From Comamonas fluminis (lineage in GTDB: Bacteria; Pseudomonadota; Gammaproteobacteria; Burkholderiales; Burkholderiaceae_C), in contig NZ_CP066783.1 in the NCBI RefSeq assembly GCF_019186805.1, positions 2,679,501 to 2,743,500 on the forward strand: DNA of 64,000 bases, read 5' to 3'. The notes under the pieces were generated by a model. It was not told the DNA's origin, ran no database searches, and saw only the letters and a program-made list of their open reading frames with translations. The position numbers and the translations under genes were made by a program. Of this stretch, positions 17,906-26,170 are shown in pieces. Each line of letters starts with the position of its first letter. Position 1 is the first letter of the stretch.

Positions 17906-18880
17906 ATGAGCACTTCCAACACCTCCCTGCCCACATATGACGATGTTGCGGCTGCGGCCCGGCGCCTGCAAGGCGTGGCCCACCGCACGCCCGTGCTGAC
18001 CAGCCGCACCATGGACGACCAACTGGGCGCGCGCCTGTTTTTCAAGTGCGAAAACCTGCAGCGCATTGGCGCCTTCAAGTTTCGCGGCGCCTATAACGCT
18101 CTGTCCCAGTTCAGTGCAGAGCAGCGCCAGGGCGGCGCGCTGGCGTTTTCTTCAGGCAACCACGCGCAGGCCGTGGCACTGGCGGCGCAACTGCTGGATA
18201 TGCCTGCTCTGATCGTCATGCCCGAAGACGCACCCGCCGCCAAAATGGCCGCCACACGCGGCTACGGCGCGCAAGTGGTGACCTACAACCGCTTTACCGA
18301 AGACCGCGAGGCCATTGCCCGCAAACTGGCAGCCGAGCGCGGCATGACGCTGATTCCGCCCTACAACCACCCCGATGTGATTGCCGGTCAGGGCACGGCG
18401 GCGATGGAGCTGCTGCAGGACCATCCTGATCTGGACTATCTGTTTGTCTGCGTGGGCGGCGGCGGCCTGCTCTCGGGCAGCCTGCTGGCAGCCCAGACGC
18501 TGGCGCCCAGCTGCAAGGTCATTGGCGTGGAGCCCGAGGCTGGCAACGATGTGCAGCTGTCGCTGCGCGCCGGCCATATCGTCAAGATCGACACGCCGCG
18601 CACCATTGCCGATGGCGCGCAGACCCAGGCGCCCGGTGATCTGACCTTTGCCATCATTGCGCAGCAGGTGAGCGAAGTAGTCACCGTCAGCGATGAACAA
18701 TTGGTCAGCGCCATGCGCTTTTATGCCGAGCGTATGAAAATCGTGGTCGAGCCCACTGGCGCGCTGTCCCTGGCGGCTGCCATTGACAGCAACCTGCCCC
18801 TCAAAGGCAAGCGCGTGGGAATTGTGATCAGCGGCGGCAATGTGGATTTACAGCGTTTTTCCAGCCTTCTGGCCGAGTGA
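17906..18880 (+). CDS. Threonine/serine dehydratase or racemase, PLP fold type II
   Basis: A 324-residue PLP enzyme. The lysine that binds PLP lies in GAFKFRGAYNA (about residue 51), the substrate loop is FSSGNHAQAVALAAQLL, and the phosphate-binding glycine loop is CVGGGGLLSG. There is no ACT regulatory domain, so it resembles catabolic threonine/serine dehydratases, serine racemase or threo-3-hydroxyaspartate dehydratase rather than biosynthetic IlvA. In-frame ATG 17873 is less likely because ATG 17906 directly precedes the usual N-terminus. Exact specificity is open. Confidence 0.87.
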   Translation: MSTSNTSLPTYDDVAAAARRLQGVAHRTPVLTSRTMDDQLGARLFFKCENLQRIGAFKFRGAYNALSQFSAEQRQGGALAFSSGNHAQAVALAAQLLDMPALIVMPEDAPAAKMAATRGYGAQVVTYNRFTEDREAIARKLAAERGMTLIPPYNHPDVIAGQGTAAMELLQDHPDLDYLFVCVGGGGLLSGSLLAAQTLAPSCKVIGVEPEAGNDVQLSLRAGHIVKIDTPRTIADGAQTQAPGDLTFAIIAQQVSEVVTVSDEQLVSAMRFYAERMKIVVEPTGALSLAAAIDSNLPLKGKRVGIVISGGNVDLQRFSSLLAE

Positions 18881-18934
18881 GGGCGAAAATACGCACTGTT
18901 GCGGCTGAATCCGCCGTCGTTTTATTGATTTTTG

Positions 18935-18966
18935 CAAACAGGCTGCAGCCACAAGCGGGCCTGTTT
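18935..18966 (+). terminator. Hairpin between dehydratase and upp
   Basis: AAACAGGC / GCCTGTTT stem of 8 bp with a 15-base loop and trailing TTTCTTT, ending 24 bases before the upp ATG. It probably ends the dehydratase transcript, but it could also act in the upp leader. Confidence 0.55.
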
Positions 18967-18989
18967 CTTTCAACACCAAGACCAAGAAC

Positions 18990-19622
18990 ATGAGCACTTT
19001 GCATCTGATCGACCACCCTCTGGTCCAGCACAAACTCACCCTGATGCGCCGCAAGGAAGCCAGCACCAACAGCTTTCGCCGCATGCTGGGCGAGCTGTCC
19101 ACACTGATGGCCTATGAGCTGACACGCGACTTCCCGCTGCAGGACATCGAGATCGAAACCCCCATGGAAAAGATGACCGGCAAGGTCATCGACGGCAAGA
19201 AGCTGGCGCTGGTCTCCATCCTGCGTGCGGGTAACGGTTTCCTGGACGGCATGCTCAACGTGGTGCCCGGCGCGCGCATCGGCCACATCGGTCTGTTCCG
19301 CGACCCCGAGACGCTCAAGCCCGTCGAGTACTACTACAAGATGCCCGAAGACATGGGCGAGCGTGATGTGATCGTCGTGGACCCCATGCTGGCCACCGGC
19401 AACTCCGCCGTTGCCGCCGTGCAGCAGCTCAAGCAAAAGAGCAAGCCCAAGTCTATCAAGTTCATGTGCCTGCTGGCCGCCCCCGAAGGCGTGAAGACCA
19501 TGCAGGCCGCCCACCCCGATGTGGACATCTACACCGCCGCTGTGGACCGCGAACTCAACGACCACGGCTACATCCTGCCCGGTCTGGGTGATGCAGGCGA
19601 CCGTATCTTCGGCACCAAGTAA
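18990..19622 (+). CDS. upp: Uracil phosphoribosyltransferase
   Basis: A 210-residue salvage enzyme converting uracil and PRPP to UMP. Key stretches are the N-terminal [18 protein letters not shown], the [11 protein letters not shown] loop, the PRPP-binding [18 protein letters not shown], and the uracil-binding [17 protein letters not shown] at the C-terminus. Length and ends match E. coli Upp. A strong intrinsic terminator follows. No xanthine/uracil permease is adjacent, so the gene is monocistronic here. Confidence 0.97.
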   Translation: MSTLHLIDHPLVQHKLTLMRRKEASTNSFRRMLGELSTLMAYELTRDFPLQDIEIETPMEKMTGKVIDGKKLALVSILRAGNGFLDGMLNVVPGARIGHIGLFRDPETLKPVEYYYKMPEDMGERDVIVVDPMLATGNSAVAAVQQLKQKSKPKSIKFMCLLAAPEGVKTMQAAHPDVDIYTAAVDRELNDHGYILPGLGDAGDRIFGTK

Positions 19623-19645
19623 GCGCCGCACTCGCTTCCCCAACA

Positions 19646-19680
19646 AAAAGCCCCGAGGTTTGCACCCCGGGGCTTTTTTA
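19646..19680 (+). terminator. Rho-independent terminator of upp
   Basis: GCCCCG...CGGGGC hairpin flanked by AAAAA and TTTTTT, starting 24 bases after the stop codon. The A-run on the left lets it work for the opposite strand as well. Confidence 0.85.
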
Positions 19681-19698
19681 TGCATTGAAAATGCCTGC

Positions 19699-19739
19699 AG
19701 CGCTTATCTATCAAGCGCTTACAGCTATCAAACTCATAG
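19699..19739. repeat. Intergenic repeat copy
   Basis: AGCGCTTATCTATCAAGCGCTT followed by ACAGCTATCAAACTCATAG. It overlaps the last codons of the di-heme peroxidase gene, whose TGA stop lies inside the repeat. Same family as the copies at 10185 and 53254. Confidence 0.6.
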
Positions 19740-20951
19740 AAGCTTGAGCCACTCCACCAGCGCATCAATCTCCTCGGCATTCAGCTCCAGCGGCTTGATG
19801 TGCACAGACTTGGTGGGCACATAGGTGTCCGTGGCCGGGTCGCCCGCCACCACGCCCATGCCGGCGTTGTACAAACGCAGAAGGCCCGGCAGATCGGCAA
19901 ACAGGCCGTTATGCATCCACGGCCCCGCATGGCTTACGCCGCGCAGGCTGGGCGTGCGGAACTTCCCCAGATCGGCCTTGTCGCGCGTGGCTTCAAAACG
20001 GCCCAAATCCTGATTGCGGCGGCTGTAGAAAGACAGACCCAGGTCATGGAACTCGTTATCCGTCAGCAGCGGGCCGCTGTGGCAATTCATGCAGCGTGCC
20101 TTGGTACGAAACAGATGCAGGCCCAGGCGCTGCTGGTCGCTGAGCTGGACGGCCTCCCCGGCAATCACCGCGTCTGCCTTGGTGGTTGGTGGGCGAATGG
20201 TGCGCACAAAGGTCGAGATGGCGGTCACCATGTCCTCCACCGTCAAGCGGCTGTGGCCCCAGGCCTGCTGCGCCAGCTTGCGGTAATGCGGCTGAGAATT
20301 CACATGGGCCACTGCGGCGGCCAGCGTGTTGTTCATCTCGAAAGGGTTGGTGATGGAGCCCTTGGCCTGCTCTTCCAGCGAAGCGGCCCGCCCATCCCAG
20401 AACAGATGCGAGGCAAACGGCGCGGCGAACAGCGTCTGGGCACGGCGGCGGCCCATGAGCTTGTCTTCGCCCACCGCCTGAGCGCGCCCGTCGCTGAAAG
20501 ATTTGCCCGATTGGTGACAGCTGGCGCAAGACACCCCGCCCTTGCGCGACAGCCCGGCATCAAAGAACAGGGCCGTGCCCAGTTGCAGCCGGGCCTGCTC
20601 CTTCGTTCCCATGGCGGGTTTGGCGGCAGGCACCGCCGACATTTCCACCCACTGCTTGCCCGCATCAATGACCGGGCGCGGCCACTGCGCGGGCAGGCCT
20701 TGATAGCGCTGCTGCAGGCAAGCGGCGTCCCAGCCATCGGCTGTGCCGCATTCAAAAGCGCTGTTATTGGCGGGCTGCAGCAGCCGCCCGACGGCACTAT
20801 CGGGCGCACGGCCCTGTGCCAGCCGGGTGGTGGCGTTGGTTTCAATGAAACTAGAGGTAAGGGCGGCGGGGTTGGTTTGCGCCATGGCGCCAGACAGGCC
20901 CAGCAGCATGAAGCCGCTGGCAAGCAGTCTGTTGGCTAGACGTTTTTTCAT
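19734..20951 (-). CDS. Di-heme cytochrome c peroxidase (CcpA/MauG family)
   Basis: A 405-residue periplasmic protein with a cleavable signal peptide (cleavage near AMA-QT, residue 25). Two c-type heme sites are visible: CASCH and CMNCH. TPSLRGVSHAGPWMHNGLFADL is the usual segment after the second heme. It belongs to the bacterial cytochrome c peroxidase/MauG family, which reduces H2O2 or oxidises protein residues. It is the second gene after a TonB receptor on the same strand, 75 bases apart, suggesting an iron-linked unit. A peroxidase role is the default; a MauG-like role cannot be excluded. Confidence 0.88.
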   Translation of the reverse strand: MKKRLANRLLASGFMLLGLSGAMAQTNPAALTSSFIETNATTRLAQGRAPDSAVGRLLQPANNSAFECGTADGWDAACLQQRYQGLPAQWPRPVIDAGKQWVEMSAVPAAKPAMGTKEQARLQLGTALFFDAGLSRKGGVSCASCHQSGKSFSDGRAQAVGEDKLMGRRRAQTLFAAPFASHLFWDGRAASLEEQAKGSITNPFEMNNTLAAAVAHVNSQPHYRKLAQQAWGHSRLTVEDMVTAISTFVRTIRPPTTKADAVIAGEAVQLSDQQRLGLHLFRTKARCMNCHSGPLLTDNEFHDLGLSFYSRRNQDLGRFEATRDKADLGKFRTPSLRGVSHAGPWMHNGLFADLPGLLRLYNAGMGVVAGDPATDTYVPTKSVHIKPLELNAEEIDALVEWLKLL

Positions 20952-20983
20952 CGTATAAAGACTTGATTCTTGTAATTTTGATA

Positions 20984-21016
20984 GCTTCCAGCGCTTACCT
21001 AGTAAGCGCTAGCAGC
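20984..21016. repeat. Intergenic repeat copy
   Basis: Perfect 9-bp palindrome AGCGCTTAC-cta-GTAAGCGCT preceded by GATAGCTTCC. It lies between the TonB receptor gene and the di-heme peroxidase gene and belongs to the dispersed family. Confidence 0.6.
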
Positions 21017-21025
21017 CTATTTGAC

Positions 21026-23509
21026 TTAAAACTCGTAACCGGCGGTCAGCCAGATCTCGCGGCCTGTTTGCCAGCGCGCATTGTTCACGGCGCTCGCCGT
21101 TGTTACCGCCAGCGGCACACGCTTGTTCAGCACATTGAGGATGTCCAAGCTCAAGGTCACGCCCTTGGCCCAGCCGGGTTGATAGCTGATGGAGGAATCC
21201 CAGGTCAGATACGAAGCCAGCCGCTTGCTGTTGAACTGCTGAACGCCTTTGACGGTTCCCGCATAACCAATACCGGTGCGTGCGCTGTTCCAGTTCAGAC
21301 GGTTGCCCCAGGTCACGCCCGCCTGTGCCCAGCGGCCATTGAGTGTGGCGCTGAACCGGCGCGGCACATGGAAGCCACTGGCAGGCTTGTCCTTGCGCTG
21401 CATCTGCACACCGTTGACGCTGATAATTTCGTCCGGTGCTTCGTCTTCGGTCTCCCAGCCCTCCGTGACATCATGGTTGCGCTTCACACTTTGCCAGCTG
21501 AAGTCAACGCGCCCTGTCCACTGTCCGGCCGCTGCCTTCCAGGGGCGCAGAGTGCGCAGGCTGACGGTTGCCGTCTCCGCCTTGGCCGTCGCGCCGTTGG
21601 CGTAGTAGTAGCCTGCGGCGGAGCTGCCGTTTCGCGTCAGCCCATCACGGCTGGCACGGCGCACATAGCTAAAGCCGGCCTCCAGATCGGGCGAGAGCTG
21701 CTGGCTGGCCGTGAAGGCCCATTCATCCGAATGCGGGGTTTTCAGGCTGTCAAACTGGTTGTATTCGATGGTGCCTGGCTTGTTGACTTCCACGCCCTTT
21801 TGAATCTGATAGGTCAGCAGCTCACTTTTGCCCTGACGCAGCGCATAGCCCAGCAAGTCCTGACCAAAGTAGCGCGACCAGCCCAGGCCCAGCTGCGTAC
21901 GGCCATCACCCAGCACATCCCAGTCTAGGCGGGCACGCGGGGCCAGATTGGTATTTTTCAAAAAGTCATCGCGCTCCAGCCGCGCTGCCGCCGTCAGCGC
22001 CCAGTTGCCCCACTGCATGGTGTCAGACAGGAACAAGCCCAGACTGTTGTAGTCCACGCCCACGTTGCCTGCTCTGTACTGATTGCGGGTTGTGATTTTC
22101 TGCGTGCCATCGGTCTGCAAGGTTTGCACCAGACTGTAAGCATCCTGTGCACGCACAAAACTGGCATCCGTGCTTTGCAGTTGTGCACCGGCATAAACCT
22201 TGTGCTGCACACTGCCCGTGCTGAACGGGTCCCAGTCCATGCGCAGCTTGCCGGTGTACTGGCGCTGCTCCAGCGATTCGATACCAAAACCACCGGAGGT
22301 GTAGCTGCTCAGGCTCTTGTCGGCAAACTGCTGAATCACAAACACATTGGAGCTATCTTCACGCGAGGCGTTGAGCTGATCCACCCCAAAGGTCGCAGTC
22401 ATCTTGCCACTGGCCAGTTGCTGGTTCAGATCGAAGGCCAGACCCATGGCCTTCTGGCGGTTGATCCATGAAGTATCGGCATAGGTATTGGAGGCCAGAT
22501 TCTCCTGACGGTCTGAATACTTGAGAAGCAGATTCGTCGAGGTGCCGCCACCCCAGTTCGTGTGCAGCTTGGCCATCAGGTTGTCCACCTGGTCTTTGGA
22601 GTCGCGCATCTCCAGCGTACTGTTCTTGCCATTGAGAATAGGCGTCGAGTGGTCAAGCACCTTGGCCTGACGCTGAATCTGCGACTCGCGGCGTGAGAGC
22701 GAAATCAGCGCCGTGGTGTCTTCGGTCAGGCGAAAGTCGCCATTCATGCTGGTGAAATGCTTTTTCCAGACCGAGGAATAGCCGGGCTCGCCATTGCGCC
22801 ACTCCTCCTCATCCACATTGGGTACTTGCTGCTGCGTCAGGTTCGAGCTGTTGAAGCTGCGCTTGATGGAAATCTTGTTGCTGCCCGTGGGCGTCTTGAT
22901 GCGGGCATCCACCACCCCGCCCTGAAACTTGCCAAACTCTACCGGCACGCGGCTGTCGTACACCTGCACCTGGTCAATCAGGTCGGTATCAATGTTGTAG
23001 GCCTGCGCAAAACCCGGCACACGCCCCGCCTGCAAGCCTGTTTGAGTCTCCTGAGGGTTGATGGAGTTGGTGCCACTGATGCCGTCGATCAAGTACTGGT
23101 TCTGAAACGGGCTCTCTCCATGCACCGAAAACGCCTCGGGCGCGAGGGAGCCACGATTGCCGCTATTGCTCATGCTGGGGTCCAGCCGCACAGCGGGGTG
23201 ATTGCTGATGAGAGAAGTCAAATCCCGGTTGCCCTCGGGCGTGGCATCCATCTCGGCGCGGTCATAGACGCGGGCTTCGATGCGTTCGCCCTGCACATGC
23301 ACGGTGGGCATTTCGCTTTCTGGCGCTGCGCCCTCTGCGGGCTGGCTCTGGGCCTGCGCGCCTTGCATGGCCAGCATGCAGGCCACGGCCCATGCCAGGT
23401 GATTGCGTGAAAAACGGGGGCTGGCTTGAAAAGCGAGAGTGGGGGCTGGCTGAGCGCAAAACGAGACGGAAGCAGCGGCGGCGCGGAAGCGAGAGTGATG
23501 GGAAGCCAT
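21026..23509 (-). CDS. TonB-dependent outer membrane receptor
   Basis: An 827-residue outer-membrane protein. An unusually long N-terminal extension of about 35 residues precedes a hydrophobic signal segment (LAWAVACMLAMQGAQAQ). The plug domain begins at about MPTVHVQGERIEARVYDRAEMD and includes NQYLIDGISGTNSINP. The barrel ends SLDILNVLNKRVPLAVTTAS and finishes with aromatic F, as required for BAM insertion. ATG 23509 is preferred to 23557, though no strong Shine-Dalgarno is visible. Fur-like boxes lie upstream. The substrate is unknown; iron chelates are the likeliest from the regulation (inference). Confidence 0.9.
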   Translation of the reverse strand: MASHHSRFRAAAASVSFCAQPAPTLAFQASPRFSRNHLAWAVACMLAMQGAQAQSQPAEGAAPESEMPTVHVQGERIEARVYDRAEMDATPEGNRDLTSLISNHPAVRLDPSMSNSGNRGSLAPEAFSVHGESPFQNQYLIDGISGTNSINPQETQTGLQAGRVPGFAQAYNIDTDLIDQVQVYDSRVPVEFGKFQGGVVDARIKTPTGSNKISIKRSFNSSNLTQQQVPNVDEEEWRNGEPGYSSVWKKHFTSMNGDFRLTEDTTALISLSRRESQIQRQAKVLDHSTPILNGKNSTLEMRDSKDQVDNLMAKLHTNWGGGTSTNLLLKYSDRQENLASNTYADTSWINRQKAMGLAFDLNQQLASGKMTATFGVDQLNASREDSSNVFVIQQFADKSLSSYTSGGFGIESLEQRQYTGKLRMDWDPFSTGSVQHKVYAGAQLQSTDASFVRAQDAYSLVQTLQTDGTQKITTRNQYRAGNVGVDYNSLGLFLSDTMQWGNWALTAAARLERDDFLKNTNLAPRARLDWDVLGDGRTQLGLGWSRYFGQDLLGYALRQGKSELLTYQIQKGVEVNKPGTIEYNQFDSLKTPHSDEWAFTASQQLSPDLEAGFSYVRRASRDGLTRNGSSAAGYYYANGATAKAETATVSLRTLRPWKAAAGQWTGRVDFSWQSVKRNHDVTEGWETEDEAPDEIISVNGVQMQRKDKPASGFHVPRRFSATLNGRWAQAGVTWGNRLNWNSARTGIGYAGTVKGVQQFNSKRLASYLTWDSSISYQPGWAKGVTLSLDILNVLNKRVPLAVTTASAVNNARWQTGREIWLTAGYEF

Positions 23510-23556
23510 GAGCGAGAGCAAAAAGAACAGCTGCCACGAAACAATGATTCGTAACA

Positions 23557-23600
23557 AGAATTACTCTCATTCTAATTTGTATCGATAGTGATTCTCATTC
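23557..23600 (-). promoter_or_regulatory. Putative Fur boxes upstream of the TonB receptor
   Basis: On the minus strand, 23600-23584 reads GAATGAGAATCACTATC, which differs from the Fur consensus core TAATGATAATCATTATC at three positions by eye. A second, weaker match (AGAATGAGAGTAATTCTT) lies at 23574-23557. Both lie 50-90 bases before the receptor ATG, a suitable place to overlap its promoter. Iron-Fur repression is inferred. Confidence 0.6.
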
Positions 23601-23607
23601 GTTAATG

Positions 23608-23643
23608 AAAAAATCCCACTTCAGCGACAGGCCGAAATGGGAT
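23608..23643 (-). terminator. Rho-independent terminator after the DUF6817/TPR gene
   Basis: On the minus strand GATCCCATTTC...GAAGTGGGATTTTTT forms a 10-bp stem with one G-U pair and a T6 run. It separates the metQ-like unit from the Fur-regulated receptor unit. Confidence 0.8.
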
Positions 23644-23655
23644 CAATGGCGGCAG

Positions 23656-23700
23656 AAAGCTATCCTATTGATAGCATCAGGCGCTTTATATATCTTGACT
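23656..23700. repeat. Intergenic repeat copy (diverged)
   Basis: GCTATCCTATTGATAGC palindrome followed by CAGGCGCTTTATATATC, just downstream of the DUF6817/TPR gene. It keeps the GATAGC and GCGCTT halves of the family with a different arrangement. Confidence 0.45.
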
Positions 23701-23721
23701 TATCTCAGATTTCATCAAAAC

Positions 23722-24825
23722 TCAGTGCAACGCCATATTGTTGAGCTTGTCCAGCCGCACAGGCCAGCTGCCCTGCTCTGCCGACTGCAGCAGAATGCGC
23801 GCCCAGGCCATCCAGGCGTCCCACTGCACGCGCTTGTCCCAGGCATTGCCCCAGCAGCTAAAGCACTGCAGCGCGCTCTGAGCCGCAGCGGCGGCTTCCG
23901 CATTGCGGCCTGCGCTTAAGTACAGCTGGGCCAGCACCAACTGCGGCTCACCCACCCAGGGGTTGAGGGCGACGGCTTGCTCCAGCGTGGCGGTGGCGGC
24001 ATCCAGATCAACCAAGGGCTGGTCCAGCTGAATCACCGACCAGTACAGCGCCACCGCAGCGGCTTCGTTGCCTGCGCTGAGCAACTGGCTGCAGCTGGCA
24101 AAAACGGGCGGCAGCGGCAGCTGGTTTTTCAGCGCTGCATGCTGCAGCGCATGGCCCAAACCACTGATCTGACTGAGCATGCGGCTGCTGGGGCGCATGG
24201 GACCGGGCCACAGCGATGCCGCCCAGTACACGGTTTGCTGGCGGCTGCTGTCCACAGCGGGAAAGCGCGAGTAAATGTCTTCCTGCCAGCTGAACCACTG
24301 CTCCATGCTGTCGGCCATGCTGACCACGGCAAACGCGGCCACCTCATAGGCCGTCAGCGTGATGGTCTCGCGTGGCTCGGGGCCGTTGCGTTCGATCTGC
24401 ATACTGCCGTCAGCGGCGATATCGCCCGCCAGCAGTTTTTGCACGAACTGCGTGCGGCTCATGGTGCAAAACAGATAGACCAGATGCTCGGCCTGCTCTC
24501 CCACCAGCGATTTCAGATGCTCGCGCTCATTGCTGGCGTCGAACTTGACCAGATCGACAAAGGCATTGCCATACACGCTGTGCAGCAGGCCCAGCAAGCG
24601 CACCTCTTTAGGCTGCTGCCACAGCGCCAGCGAGCGCGCCACGCCCACCAGATGGTGGCGAAACGTGCCCGCCTTGTGCCAGTCCTGGCCCACGCCACGG
24701 GCCAGCACCACAGGCAGCAGCGGCGCCAGATCGGCATCGCGGCTCAGCCATTCCTCATCCAGCAAGGCCTTGGCCCGCTCGAACAGGTCGGCCTGCAATG
24801 CATTGAAAGGCAAAGTCATGGGCAT
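23722..24825 (-). CDS. DUF6817 (HD-like) domain protein with C-terminal TPR-like part
   Basis: A 367-residue soluble protein. The N-terminal part contains FRHHLVGVARSLALW and VRLLGLLHSVYGNAF, the histidine-rich pattern I associate with DUF6817, an HD-related fold of unknown activity. The C-terminal third, LDAATATLEQAVALNPW and LAQLYLSAGRNAEAAAAAQ, is TPR-like. The ATG at 24825 overlaps the metQ stop by one base; GTG 24831 and ATG 24819 are also possible starts. Coupling to a substrate-binding protein is unusual. Role not assignable. Confidence 0.65.
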   Translation of the reverse strand: MPMTLPFNALQADLFERAKALLDEEWLSRDADLAPLLPVVLARGVGQDWHKAGTFRHHLVGVARSLALWQQPKEVRLLGLLHSVYGNAFVDLVKFDASNEREHLKSLVGEQAEHLVYLFCTMSRTQFVQKLLAGDIAADGSMQIERNGPEPRETITLTAYEVAAFAVVSMADSMEQWFSWQEDIYSRFPAVDSSRQQTVYWAASLWPGPMRPSSRMLSQISGLGHALQHAALKNQLPLPPVFASCSQLLSAGNEAAAVALYWSVIQLDQPLVDLDAATATLEQAVALNPWVGEPQLVLAQLYLSAGRNAEAAAAAQSALQCFSCWGNAWDKRVQWDAWMAWARILLQSAEQGSWPVRLDKLNNMALH

Positions 24826-25607
24826 CACCACGCGGTTGTGTAAGCGCCCTTGAAGGTCTTGTCCACAAAGGCTTTGACCTCGGGCGACTGGTAGGCCTTC
24901 ACAAAGGCTTGCAGGCCCTTGTCCTGCTCGTGACCGGCACGCGTGACGATGAGCACGGTCACATAAGGCGTGTTCACATCCTCCAGCGCCAGCGAATCGG
25001 CCTGGGGCGACAGGCCTGCGGCCACGGCATAGCTGCTGTTCACCGCTGCGGCATCCAGATCATCCAGCGCACGGGCCAGCTGGGCGGCTTCCAGCTCAAT
25101 GAACTTGAGCTTCTTGGGGTTGGCCGTAATGTCCAGCACCGAAGCGCGTGCGCCAGCATTGGCCTTGAGCGTAATCAGCCCCTGCTTGGCCAGCACCATC
25201 AAGGCGCGCGAGCCATTGGTCGGGTCGTTGGGAATACCGACGCGGGCGCCGCTCTTGAGGTCAGCCAGCTTTTTGATCTTTTTGGAATACACGCCCATTT
25301 GCTGATTCACCGCCTTGGCCACAGGCACCAGCTTGTAGCCACGGTCCTTGTTCTGGGCATCAAGGAAGGGCTGGTGCTGGTAGATATTGGCGTCGATATC
25401 GCCAGTGGCCAGCGCCGCATTGGGCTGGATGAAGTCGCCAAACTCCACCAGCTTGACCTTCAGGCCCTGCTTGGCCACTTCGGCAATCTGAGCGTGGGGG
25501 CCAGCGGTCACGCCGATGGTGACTTTCAAATCCTGAGCCTGAACCAGAGAAGCGGCAGGCAACAAAGCCGCAGCGGCGAACGCCGCAATCAAAGAACGCT
25601 TGTGCAC
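24825..25607 (-). CDS. MetQ/NlpA family substrate-binding protein
   Basis: A 260-residue periplasmic binding protein of the MetQ/NlpA family, which delivers methionine to MetNI. VTIGVTAGPHAQIAEVAKQ, DIDANIYQHQPFLDAQNK and VGIPNDPTNGSRALMVLAK are family hallmarks. The signal peptide ends VQAQ without a lipobox cysteine, so it should be a free periplasmic protein rather than the usual lipoprotein. GTG 25607 has AAAGG at good spacing; GTG 25616 is an alternative. No metN or metI is nearby, so its transporter is elsewhere or it serves another purpose. Confidence 0.88.
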   Translation of the reverse strand: MHKRSLIAAFAAAALLPAASLVQAQDLKVTIGVTAGPHAQIAEVAKQGLKVKLVEFGDFIQPNAALATGDIDANIYQHQPFLDAQNKDRGYKLVPVAKAVNQQMGVYSKKIKKLADLKSGARVGIPNDPTNGSRALMVLAKQGLITLKANAGARASVLDITANPKKLKFIELEAAQLARALDDLDAAAVNSSYAVAAGLSPQADSLALEDVNTPYVTVLIVTRAGHEQDKGLQAFVKAYQSPEVKAFVDKTFKGAYTTAW

Positions 25608-26170
25608 GATGGGCACCTTTCAAGACATATCCAACAAAAACCGGGGAGCGCCCTCACAAAACAACGAGCGGCGGCCCCAGCCCCCAAAGCATGCGCACAC
25701 TCTGGGACAGTGCCTTGAAACTTAACGTATAAAACAGGCGGTGATGGGCAAATTCAGACGCCCGGCCCTCACAAAGCATGATGGCCGCCGCCTTGTGTCA
25801 GGGGATGTTGAGCGTTGAGTGATGTTACTGAGCGTTCTGGGGTTTACATCAAAATGGTCTCAAGCGCATACCTATCAATTGTTTACCGCTATCAAGTCAG
25901 GAGCTTTGCGGTGTACTGAGCTGGGCGTAAACAGCCCCAAATGGCTTGGCTCGGACTGGCAGGTTAATGAAAGTCTCAGAGCGGCCAGGAGCTGCCTTTG
26001 ATGGAATCAAGAAGCAGACATTCAACACTCCAGTTAGCTGGTGCAGGAGCAAAAAGTGCGGAGGGCACCGCTACAGACCATAAAAATGCCGAAGCCATGG
26101 GTTGTAGCGGCGTCCGCGTTGAATGCACAGTTAGGCTGGTGCGTGTGGTCACGGTGTCGTACTCGCACTT
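25608..26170. other. 563-base intergenic stretch without a gene
   Basis: No convincing ORF. It holds the metQ promoter region near 25630-25800, a diverged copy of the intergenic repeat at about 25861-25908 (CTATCAATTG, GCTATCAAGTCAGGAGCTTT), and then sequence of falling G+C that marks the left side of the accessory island. A 60-codon frame at 25819-26001 has no recognisable features. Confidence 0.6.

Noticed and set aside
25819..26001. 60-codon frame between metQ and the HEPN genes
   Set aside because: Lies across a copy of the intergenic repeat, with no coding features.
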